NCBI GenBank assembly: GCA_003819975.1
Contig: RPPU01000323.1
Location: 1-5,697, forward strand
DNA: 5,697 nt
Direction: 5' to 3'
Source of the DNA: Desulfobacteraceae bacterium
Lineage (GTDB): Bacteria > Desulfobacterota > DSM-4660 > Desulfatiglandales > HGW-15
The position numbers and the translations under genes are program-made. The notes under the pieces were generated by a model. That model was not told the origin of the DNA, searched no databases, and was given only the letters and a program-made list of their open reading frames with translations. This document shows, one piece after another, positions 1 to 5,697 of the stretch. Every line of letters begins with the position of its first letter. Within the stretch, counting starts at the first letter, position 1.

Positions 1-1277
1 ATACCCACGGCCATCATGCCGCCTTTGACCCGCAGTTTTTCAAAAACAGTGACTCCGTAACCCTCGCGCGCCAGGAAATAAGCCGCGGCCAGACCGGCCG
101 GGCCTGCGCCGATGATGGCCACTTTTTCATCCAATTTGGCTTTAACTGCAGGAACATATGGTTTTTCCTGTGCAAAATCAAAATCCGAAAGAAAACGATG
201 CAAATATTGAATGGCAAGCGGCTCGTCAGCGTCGCCGCGCGTGCAGACCCCTTCACAAGGGTGATGGCAGACCCGGCCGCAGGCTGCCGGGAAAGGGTGC
301 GCCTCTTTAAACAACTTGAGCGCCTCCTTATATTTGCCCTGATTGATAAGGGCCACATAGCCCTGAATGCTCACGTGCGCCGGGCAGGTCGCTTTGCAGG
401 GAGCCGTACCGCGCTTGTCGATCACAAAGGTGATGGGCACGGCCTGGGGAAAAGAGCGGTAAATGGCTTTGCGTTTGGAAAGATTTTCATCCCATTCACT
501 CGGACGTGAAATAGGGCAAACATTGGCGCATTCGCCGCATCCGGTGCAGATGTCTTCCTTGACATACCGGGCTTTGCGTCTGACTTTGACTTTAAAATTA
601 CCGATATAACCGGAAACATTCGTAACTTCACTATAGGACAAAAGTTCGATCTTGGGGCTTTGGCCGACCGAAACCATCTTAGGCGTGCCAATGCAGGCCG
701 CGCAATCCAGGGTTGGAAAAGTTTTGTCGAATTGCAGCATGTGACCGCCGATGGTGGGTTGGCGCTCGACCAGGTAGACTTTATGATCGCTGTCGGCAAT
801 GTCCAGGGCCGCTTGCATGCCGGTGATCCCACCGCCCACCACCAATACATCCGGATGCACAGGCACTTCCCGGGTGGACAAACTTTGATGAAAATTCACG
901 CGATTGACCGCCGCGGCTGCCAGGGTTTTGGCTTTGCGGGTTGCCTCATCTTCGTTTTCCGTCACCCATGAGACTTGTTCGCGCACCGAGGCCATCTGGA
1001 AATAAAAACGGTTCAGACCGGCCCGTTCGCAAACACCCTGAAAAGTTTTTTCATGTAGTCTGGGGCTGCAGGAAGCCACAACAACCCGGTTTAACCCCAG
1101 GCTTAAAATATCCTTATAAATCATATCCTGACCCGGGTCTGAACACATGAACTTATAATCGCGTGAAACCACGACATTGGGAAGCGTGCGGATAAAATCA
1201 GCCACTTCTTGGACCCGGACTTTTCCGGCGATATTGATCCCACAGTGGCAAACATAAAACCCGATCCTTTTTGACAT
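1..1277 (-). CDS. HdrA-like FAD/iron-sulfur oxidoreductase fused to a GltD/NfnB-like module (3' end outside window)
   Basis: The frame is open from the ATG at 1277 to the left edge, giving 425 residues with no stop. AGGAG at 1286-1282 lies 4 nt before the ATG and supports this start, as does the typical HdrA N-terminus (CHCG at 10-13, CSDPGQ at 45-50, CSPR at 70-73). A first flavin-binding Rossmann motif GGGITG is at 148-153, followed by GGHM and LDCAAC (190-195). A ferredoxin-like motif C244-x2-C247-x2-C250-x3-C254-P follows. From about residue 287 the sequence becomes GltD/NfnB-like: C294, C298, then C333, C337, C341 and C345 in a CGRVC-x3-CExxC pattern, and a second dinucleotide motif GAGPAG at 390-395. 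Family knowledge: HdrA subunits are cytoplasmic flavin proteins of heterodisulfide-reductase-type complexes and can bifurcate electrons; GltD/NfnB modules exchange electrons with NAD(P)H. Inference: it links NAD(P)H to iron-sulfur or thiol/disulfide carriers. Large fused HdrA proteins (HdrL type) are known in sulfate reducers. The partner is not visible. Confidence 0.9.
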   Translation of the reverse strand, partial: MSKRIGFYVCHCGINIAGKVRVQEVADFIRTLPNVVVSRDYKFMCSDPGQDMIYKDILSLGLNRVVVASCSPRLHEKTFQGVCERAGLNRFYFQMASVREQVSWVTENEDEATRKAKTLAAAAVNRVNFHQSLSTREVPVHPDVLVVGGGITGMQAALDIADSDHKVYLVERQPTIGGHMLQFDKTFPTLDCAACIGTPKMVSVGQSPKIELLSYSEVTNVSGYIGNFKVKVRRKARYVKEDICTGCGECANVCPISRPSEWDENLSKRKAIYRSFPQAVPITFVIDKRGTAPCKATCPAHVSIQGYVALINQGKYKEALKLFKEAHPFPAACGRVCHHPCEGVCTRGDADEPLAIQYLHRFLSDFDFAQEKPYVPAVKAKLDEKVAIIGAGPAGLAAAYFLAREGYGVTVFEKLRVKGGMMAVG

Positions 1278-1341
1278 GGCTCTCCTCTAAATTTTATAGA
1301 TACGATTTTGATCTCTTTCCGATATTAAGCCTTTTTCAGCC

Positions 1342-1370
1342 AATATAAGACTGATACCGGTATAATTCAA
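1342..1370 (-). promoter_or_regulatory. Candidate sigma70-type promoter for the HdrA-like gene
   Basis: On the minus strand TTGAAT (1370-1365) is followed after exactly 17 bases by TATATT (1347-1342). This matches four of six -35 bases and five of six -10 bases of the sigma70 consensus. Transcription would start near 1335 and leave a leader of roughly 58 bases before the ATG at 1277. The spacer contains a perfect 10-bp palindrome. In DNA this AT-rich such matches arise by chance, so this is a candidate only. Confidence 0.4.
1354..1363. promoter_or_regulatory. ATACCGGTAT palindrome, possible operator
   Basis: ATACCGGTAT is a perfect 10-bp palindrome and one of the few GC-containing islands in the intergenic region. 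It lies between the proposed -35 and -10 of the HdrA-like gene, where a bound repressor would block RNA polymerase. I do not recognise the cognate regulator. The operator role is inferred from symmetry and position. Confidence 0.3.
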
Positions 1371-1407
1371 ACAATCGCCTTGAAAACAACTTTTTTATAT
1401 CTTTCTC

Positions 1408-1437
1408 CTTACTAATCAGTATGTTACCAATAGTAAG
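1408..1437. promoter_or_regulatory. CTTACTA-N16-TAGTAAG inverted repeat, possible regulator site
   Basis: CTTACTA (1408-1414) and TAGTAAG (1431-1437) are perfect 7-bp inverted arms separated by 16 bases. Their centres are about 23 bp apart, roughly two helical turns, which would suit a dimeric or tetrameric DNA-binding protein on one face of the helix. The site lies about 38 bases upstream of the proposed HdrA-gene -35. It is unlikely to be a terminator: the arms are AT-rich, the loop is long and no gene ends here. Confidence 0.35.
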
Positions 1438-1589
1438 CCCATAATGATTATATTGTAACTATAATATAGCCAAAAAGCCTCTGTAAAGATTTTTCATTCA
1501 AAAAATACCTTTTTATTTTAAATAAAGCAACCAATCTAAAAATTAAATAATTTCAGCATCTTAAATAACAAATAATTACCCTTGGACTA

Positions 1590-1618
1590 TTGACCTTTAT
1601 TTAAAACATCTTTAAAAT
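1590..1618 (+). promoter_or_regulatory. Candidate sigma70-type promoter for the hybrid kinase gene
   Basis: TTGACC (1590-1595), a 17-base spacer and TAAAAT (1613-1618) match the -35 and -10 consensus at five of six bases each. The predicted start near 1625 gives a leader of only about 22 bases, just enough for the GAGG ribosome-binding site at 1636-1639. This is the best promoter match in the intergenic region, and the AT-rich DNA upstream could act as an UP element. Confidence 0.55.
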
Positions 1619-1646
1619 GCCTTTTTACAATTTATGAGGCAAAAGA

Positions 1647-4559
1647 ATGGCGGCTAAGCTAAGGACTAAAGAACAACTTTTAAAGGAGATTAAAAACCTT
1701 AATCAACAGATCGCAATGCTTAAAAAAGCAGAAGGCGGACGCAAACAAGACGAGAAGGCCCTGCGCCGCCAAAATACCTATTTAAACGCCCTGCATCAAA
1801 CAACCATCGGATTGATGCGCCGCATGAAGCTTTCCGACCTTCTGAAAACGATTGTAAAACATGCCGGTACAATCGTGGGGACTCAGGACGGTTATATTTA
1901 TTTGCTCAGTCCCACCGGCAAAGAAATGGATCTCTTGGTCGGCCTGGGAATTCATAAGAAGAATATCGGGTATCGCATAAAACGCGGTCAAGGTTTGGGC
2001 GGCAAAGTCTGGAAGACCGGCAACCCGTTGATGGTTCCGGACTATAATGCCTGGACCGGCCGCATAGCCGATCGTCGTTTCGACGATATCCACTGCGTCA
2101 TCGGCATTCCCCTGAAATCCGGTTCCAAGGTCATCGGCGTCATTGCGTTAAGTTTTAGGAAAAACCGCGAGATCGACTCCGACGAGCTTGCCATTCTCAA
2201 TCAATTCGCCAATCTCGCGACCATTGCCCTGGACAACGCCCGACTATACGCGGCCATGCAACAGGAATTGGAAGAACGCAAAAAAATAGAGAAAAGCCTC
2301 CAAATCGAGAAAACCTATCTGGAGTATTTGTTCGAAAATGCCCCCGAAGCCATTGTTTTATTCGGAAGTAACGGACAAATCATCCGCATGAACGGCGAAT
2401 TCACCCGCATTTTCGGCTTTACCCCGGATGACTTTTTGAACGCCTCCTTCGACCGCTTGATCGCACCCACCCATCTATATAAAGAAGCGGTTTCATTCAC
2501 CCAAAGGACTTTAAAAGGCGAATTGGTCGCTTTCGAATCCGTTCGCCGGCGCAAAGACGGCACGCCGATCCATGTTTCCATTCTATCCACACCCATCAAA
2601 ATAAGTTCCGACCAAGTGGCGGTCTATACCATTTACCGCGATATCACCGCGCGCAAAAAAGCGGAAGAAGAACTGCGCCGCTTGAAGGAATTTAATGAAG
2701 AGATCGTCCAAACCATGGCTGAAGGCATTGTGATGCAGGATGCGCAAGGCTATTTGATTTTCGTTAATCCGGCCGCCGCCGCCATGCAGGATTTTTCACC
2801 TGAAGAGATGCTGGGCACGCATTGGACCGAGACCGTCCCGACCGATCAACATCCGATTATTCAGGCGGCCGATAAACGCCGTCAACGGGGCGGGGCCGAC
2901 CGTTATGAAACGCAATTATTGTGTAAAGACGGCCGGCGGCTTTCGGTCATTATCAGCGGTAAACCCCGGTACGAAAACGGTCAATACGCCGGAACACTAT
3001 CCGTGTTTACCGACATCACCGACCGGAAAAAAACGGAAAGCGCCCTCAAAGAGAGCGAGGAAAAATATCGGCTGCTTTATGATGAATCCAAACGAGCTGA
3101 GGAAGTATACCGCTCCCTGATCCATTCCTCAGCCGACGCCATTATCGTCTACGACTTGAACGGCAAGGTCAACTATGTCAGCCCTTCTTTCACGGACATC
3201 TTCGGTTGGAAATTGGAAGAAGTCATCGGCAAGCCGGTCCCCTTTGTCCCCGAATCGGAAAAAGATTCTTCGCTGAACCGCATCACGTCACTGATCATCA
3301 ACGGCACGCCCTGTCACGGCTTTGAAACCAAACGCTTGACCAAAGATAACCGCCTGTTGGATGTCAGCCTGAGCGCATCGCGATTTTACGACCATGCCGG
3401 CCAACCGGCCGGAATGCTTATGATCCTGAGGGATATTACCCAAACCCGGAAACTTCAAGCCCAATTGCAACACGCCCAGAAAATGGAATCCATCGGCACG
3501 ATTGCCAGCGGTGTAGCGCACAATTTCCGAAATATCCTGGCCGGAGTCTCCCTGCAAAATCAGCTGATCAAAGTTCGCTTTCAGGACAACTTACCCCTAA
3601 TGGAAATAACCGATATGATCGCCAATGGGGTCAAAAGAGGCGCTCGGCTGGTGGACGGCTTGATGCAGTTCTCACGCAAGCAAGGAGCAAAAGATTTTTC
3701 CATTGTGAACATCACTCAGGTGATCATGGATGTTTACGATCTGGCCCGGAAATCCTTCGACAACAAGATCGATATCCGCGCCGATCTCCCGGAATATCTG
3801 CCGATCATCGGCAACCACGCGGATATCGGCCAGGTAATTATGAACCTTTGCGTGAACGCCCGGGACGCCATGCCGGACGGCGGGGTGCTGCACATCAAAG
3901 CCCATCAAAAACGCGAAAAAGTGGAAATCATCGTCACCGACACCGGGCACGGTATGGATAAAGAGACGGTCGCGAAATGCTTTGACCCCTTTTTTACGAC
4001 CAAAGAAGTCGGCAAAGGAACCGGCTTGGGTCTTTCCACCAGCTACGGCATCGTGCATGACCATGGCGGCGACATCCATGTTTACTCGGAAGTCGGCAAA
4101 GGCACGGCTTTTAAAATTCGTATGCCCTTGAGCTCTTTGGAAGATATCACGGTCCCTGAAGGGTTTACCGAAACCACGGTTCAGGGTAAAGGAGAGAAAG
4201 TGCTGGTGGTGGATGACGAAACCCAGATTTTAAAACCCCTGGAAGAATTGCTTGAATTTCTGGGGTACCAGGCCGATTCCGTATCTTCCGGCACGGATGC
4301 CATCGCTAAATACAAAACCTGGCTGCCCGATGTGGTGTTGATGGACCGCAACATGCCGGAAATGGACGGTATCGACTGCGCCGAGACCATCATCGGCCAA
4401 TTTCCAAAAGCTAAAATCGTCCTGATCTCCGGTTACAGTGAAATGGGCGCCAACGGGATCAAGCCCGAGACCAAAAAACTGATCGCCGGCTATCTCACCA
4501 AACCGATCGACCTGGTCGAGCTGAGCCAGTTGCTGTCGAAAATGTTGGACCCTCACTGA
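1647..4559 (+). CDS. Soluble hybrid sensor histidine kinase (GAF-PAS-PAS-PAS-HisKA-HATPase-receiver)
   Basis: This complete 970-residue protein starts at an ATG placed 7 bases after GAGG (1636-1639). It has no signal peptide or membrane segment, so it should sense in the cytoplasm. In order: a charged coiled coil (about 5-40), a GAF domain (about 62-200), PAS domains at about 223-337, 346-460 and 485-598, each ending in a DIT motif, then HisKA with H625 in the H-box AHNFRNIL. The ATPase domain has N737 in its N-box, DTGHGM at 765-770, FDPFFTTK at 779-786, GKGTGLGLS at 789-797 and GTAF at 819-822. A receiver follows with D856/D857, phosphoacceptor D900, S928 and K952. Family knowledge: H625 would be autophosphorylated and pass phosphate to D900. 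No DNA-binding output domain, HPt or separate response regulator is in the window, so its downstream partner is elsewhere. The ligand is unknown; no heme or iron-sulfur motif stands out in the GAF or PAS domains. It is divergent from the HdrA-like gene. Confidence 0.95.
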   Translation: MAAKLRTKEQLLKEIKNLNQQIAMLKKAEGGRKQDEKALRRQNTYLNALHQTTIGLMRRMKLSDLLKTIVKHAGTIVGTQDGYIYLLSPTGKEMDLLVGLGIHKKNIGYRIKRGQGLGGKVWKTGNPLMVPDYNAWTGRIADRRFDDIHCVIGIPLKSGSKVIGVIALSFRKNREIDSDELAILNQFANLATIALDNARLYAAMQQELEERKKIEKSLQIEKTYLEYLFENAPEAIVLFGSNGQIIRMNGEFTRIFGFTPDDFLNASFDRLIAPTHLYKEAVSFTQRTLKGELVAFESVRRRKDGTPIHVSILSTPIKISSDQVAVYTIYRDITARKKAEEELRRLKEFNEEIVQTMAEGIVMQDAQGYLIFVNPAAAAMQDFSPEEMLGTHWTETVPTDQHPIIQAADKRRQRGGADRYETQLLCKDGRRLSVIISGKPRYENGQYAGTLSVFTDITDRKKTESALKESEEKYRLLYDESKRAEEVYRSLIHSSADAIIVYDLNGKVNYVSPSFTDIFGWKLEEVIGKPVPFVPESEKDSSLNRITSLIINGTPCHGFETKRLTKDNRLLDVSLSASRFYDHAGQPAGMLMILRDITQTRKLQAQLQHAQKMESIGTIASGVAHNFRNILAGVSLQNQLIKVRFQDNLPLMEITDMIANGVKRGARLVDGLMQFSRKQGAKDFSIVNITQVIMDVYDLARKSFDNKIDIRADLPEYLPIIGNHADIGQVIMNLCVNARDAMPDGGVLHIKAHQKREKVEIIVTDTGHGMDKETVAKCFDPFFTTKEVGKGTGLGLSTSYGIVHDHGGDIHVYSEVGKGTAFKIRMPLSSLEDITVPEGFTETTVQGKGEKVLVVDDETQILKPLEELLEFLGYQADSVSSGTDAIAKYKTWLPDVVLMDRNMPEMDGIDCAETIIGQFPKAKIVLISGYSEMGANGIKPETKKLIAGYLTKPIDLVELSQLLSKMLDPH

Positions 4560-4562
4560 CCC

Positions 4563-4590
4563 GTAGGGGCGACCCGCCGGTCGCCCCTAC
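4563..4590. repeat. Palindromic REP-like hairpin repeat
   Basis: GTAGGGGCGACC (4563-4574) and GGTCGCCCCTAC (4579-4590) are perfect 12-bp inverted arms around a CGCC loop. It starts three bases after the kinase stop codon and lies between two convergent genes. Neither strand has a T-run after the hairpin, so it is not a canonical rho-independent terminator, although so stable a stem could slow polymerase or protect mRNA 3' ends. From memory, GTAGGGGC...GCCCCTAC palindromes are dispersed intergenic repeats in many bacterial genomes, so a REP/MITE-type mobile repeat is the best reading. Only one copy is present here. Confidence 0.75.
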
Positions 4591-4625
4591 ACTGGAATGA
4601 CGGCAGCGTGTTCCAAACGCTTATT

Positions 4626-5697
4626 CTACTTCCCCGCCAACTCCGCAATCAATTTTCCCAAACGGGCGATGGCGTGTTCGATCTCATCCGACCAGCAGGC
4701 CGCATTCAACCGGATAAAATTACGGTACTGATGTTTGGCCGAAAAAATGGCTCCCGGCGCCAGGGTAATGCCGGCTTTCAAGGCCGATTTATAAAGCTGT
4801 AAAGAATCCACGTTTTCCGGAAGCTGACACCAGAATACAAACCCACCGGCCGGACGAGTCACGCGCGTACCTTCGGGAAAATCATGCATCACGGCTTGCG
4901 ACATGCGCGCCACATTGTGGGCATAGACCCGGCGGTTATGCCGCAGCAGATGATCGTAGCCCCCGCTTTGGAGATATTCGGCAATAGCGAGCTCAGGCAA
5001 TAACGCCGTGGAAGCACTGGAAGTGAACTTCAGCCATCCCACCGCGGCCTGGAAACGCCCCGGCACAATCCAACCTACCCGATAGCCCGGCGATATATCC
5101 TTTGAAAAAGAAGAACAAAGCATAACCAGGCCTTTGCGATCATAGGCCTTGGCCACGGTGGGACGCTCTTCAGAAAAATAAAGTTCGCCGGAAATGTCGT
5201 TCTCGATCAAAGGGATGTCCCGTTTCGCCAAAAGACCGACCAGTTCCCTTTTATGACCGTCCGGAATACAACTGCCCAGGGGATTATTAAAATTGGAAAT
5301 CGCCAAGCAAGCCTTGACCGGATTATGCTCCAAGGCAAAGCTCAAGGCTTCCAGGCTGATGCCGTCCCTCGGATGGGTCGGTATTTCCAGTGCTTGCAAG
5401 CCCATGGCTTCCATGATCTGCAAAATCCCGAAATAAATGGGCGACTCAATAGCCACGGTGTCGCCATATTTGCAGACCGCGTTCAGGCAGAGATTAATGG
5501 CTTCAATGCAGCCCGAAGTGATCACGATATCATTGGGTGTCAAATTACAGCCGGCCGTTACCGCCCGCCGCGCAATTTGGACCCGTAAAGCCTCGCAACC
5601 CGGAGGTAAATCATATTCATTGCCTTTAATGTTCTTCCGGCGTGCCAGGGAAGCCAGAATCCGGTTTAGTTTATCGCTGGGCAATAAATCGGGATTG
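4626..5697 (-). CDS. MocR/GntR-type protein, PLP-dependent aminotransferase-like domain (5' end outside window)
   Basis: The frame ends at TAG (4628-4626) and is still open at the right edge, so 356 residues of the C-terminal part are visible. The first residues, NPDLLPSDKLNR, match the segment that joins the regulator part to the aminotransferase part in YdcR-like MocR proteins; the TTG at 5684 falls inside this conserved stretch and is not a start. Fold-type I aminotransferase marks include NNPLG (137-141), the Schiff-base lysine K199 in SSFSK before PGYRVGW, and R329 in NFIRLN, the likely carboxylate-binding arginine. Family knowledge: MocR proteins carry an N-terminal GntR winged helix and use the PLP domain to sense amino compounds, often regulating vitamin B6 or amino-acid genes; that helix would lie beyond 5697. 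Odd points: the usual EDDIYGDL motif reads ENDISGEL (165-172), and two expected threonines are isoleucine (I64, I87). A stand-alone aminotransferase cannot be excluded. Confidence 0.88.
   Translation of the reverse strand, partial: NPDLLPSDKLNRILASLARRKNIKGNEYDLPPGCEALRVQIARRAVTAGCNLTPNDIVITSGCIEAINLCLNAVCKYGDTVAIESPIYFGILQIMEAMGLQALEIPTHPRDGISLEALSFALEHNPVKACLAISNFNNPLGSCIPDGHKRELVGLLAKRDIPLIENDISGELYFSEERPTVAKAYDRKGLVMLCSSFSKDISPGYRVGWIVPGRFQAAVGWLKFTSSASTALLPELAIAEYLQSGGYDHLLRHNRRVYAHNVARMSQAVMHDFPEGTRVTRPAGGFVFWCQLPENVDSLQLYKSALKAGITLAPGAIFSAKHQYRNFIRLNAACWSDEIEHAIARLGKLIAELAGK

Larger units (their letters stand above)
1278..1646. other. AT-rich divergent intergenic region with dyad sequences
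   Basis: These 369 bases separate the divergently transcribed HdrA-like gene and the hybrid kinase gene. The stretch is much richer in A and T than the flanking genes, especially from 1440 to 1635, and I see no protein-coding signal or RNA gene in it. Besides the two promoter candidates and two dyads listed separately, it holds ATTATA-N7-TATAAT (1447-1465) and AAATTA-AA-TAATTT (1540-1553). Both are symmetric but made of A and T only, so chance is a real explanation. I see no sigma54-type GG...GC element and no clear terminator. Confidence 0.8.

Noticed and set aside
422..850. Long minus-strand frame opposite and inside the HdrA-like gene region.
   Set aside because: It is out of frame with the HdrA-like gene by one base; its translation has no family features, whereas the chosen frame shows clear cysteine and Rossmann motifs throughout.
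1447..1553. AT-only dyads ATTATA-N7-TATAAT and AAATTA-AA-TAATTT as regulator sites.
   Set aside because: Symmetric A/T strings are expected by chance in DNA this AT-rich, and nothing else supports them.
1634..1657. Seven-codon ORF (ATG at 1634, stop TAA at 1655-1657) overlapping the kinase start.
   Set aside because: It has no ribosome-binding site of its own, contains the kinase GAGG site, and is short enough to be chance.
3672..4079. Antisense open frames under the kinase gene, including this 135-codon one.
   Set aside because: They mirror the conserved HisKA/HATPase codons on the other strand and show no ribosome-binding site or recognisable domain.
4605..4625. Weak hairpin AGCGT-N7-ACGCT followed by a T-rich stretch as a plus-strand terminator for the kinase.
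   Set aside because: The stem is only 5 bp and the following TATTCTACTT is not a proper T-run.
5682..5684. TTG at 5684 as the start of the aminotransferase-like gene.
   Set aside because: The frame continues to the window edge, and the codons on both sides encode the conserved NPDLLPSDKLNR segment, so the real start is outside.

Overview
The window suggests an anaerobic bacterium of the Desulfobacterota (deltaproteobacterial sulfate-reducer) type. This rests on three things: an HdrA-type iron-sulfur flavoprotein fused to a GltD/NfnB-like module, a large soluble PAS/GAF hybrid histidine kinase in a style common in that group, and a GTAGGGGCGACC...GGTCGCCCCTAC palindromic repeat of a kind scattered in such genomes. 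The taxonomic call is inference from family knowledge; no rRNA or other marker gene is present.

Layout, left to right. Positions 1-1277 (minus strand) hold the first 425 codons of an HdrA-like protein; its C-terminal part lies beyond the left edge. Positions 1278-1646 are an AT-rich divergent intergenic region with a candidate sigma70-type promoter for each flanking gene and several dyad-symmetric sequences. Positions 1647-4559 (plus strand) encode a complete 970-residue cytoplasmic hybrid kinase: coiled coil, GAF, PAS, PAS, PAS, HisKA, HATPase and receiver. A perfect 12-bp-arm hairpin repeat at 4563-4590 sits between convergent genes. Positions 4626-5697 (minus strand) encode the aminotransferase-like domain of a MocR/GntR-type protein. 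Its reading frame is still open at the right edge, so its start, and probably a winged-helix DNA-binding domain, lie outside.

How the genes may work together: the HdrA fusion probably moves electrons between NAD(P)H, flavin and iron-sulfur carriers. The kinase is divergent from it and has only intracellular sensory domains, so it could sense a metabolic or redox cue. A regulatory link between them is inference from position only. The MocR-like gene converges on the kinase and looks like a separate transcription unit.

No clear new system is visible. The points most worth a second look are the HdrA-GltD junction, which falls where HdrA normally carries a second iron-sulfur motif; substitutions at several expected PLP-contact positions in the MocR-like protein; and the dyads in the divergent promoter region.
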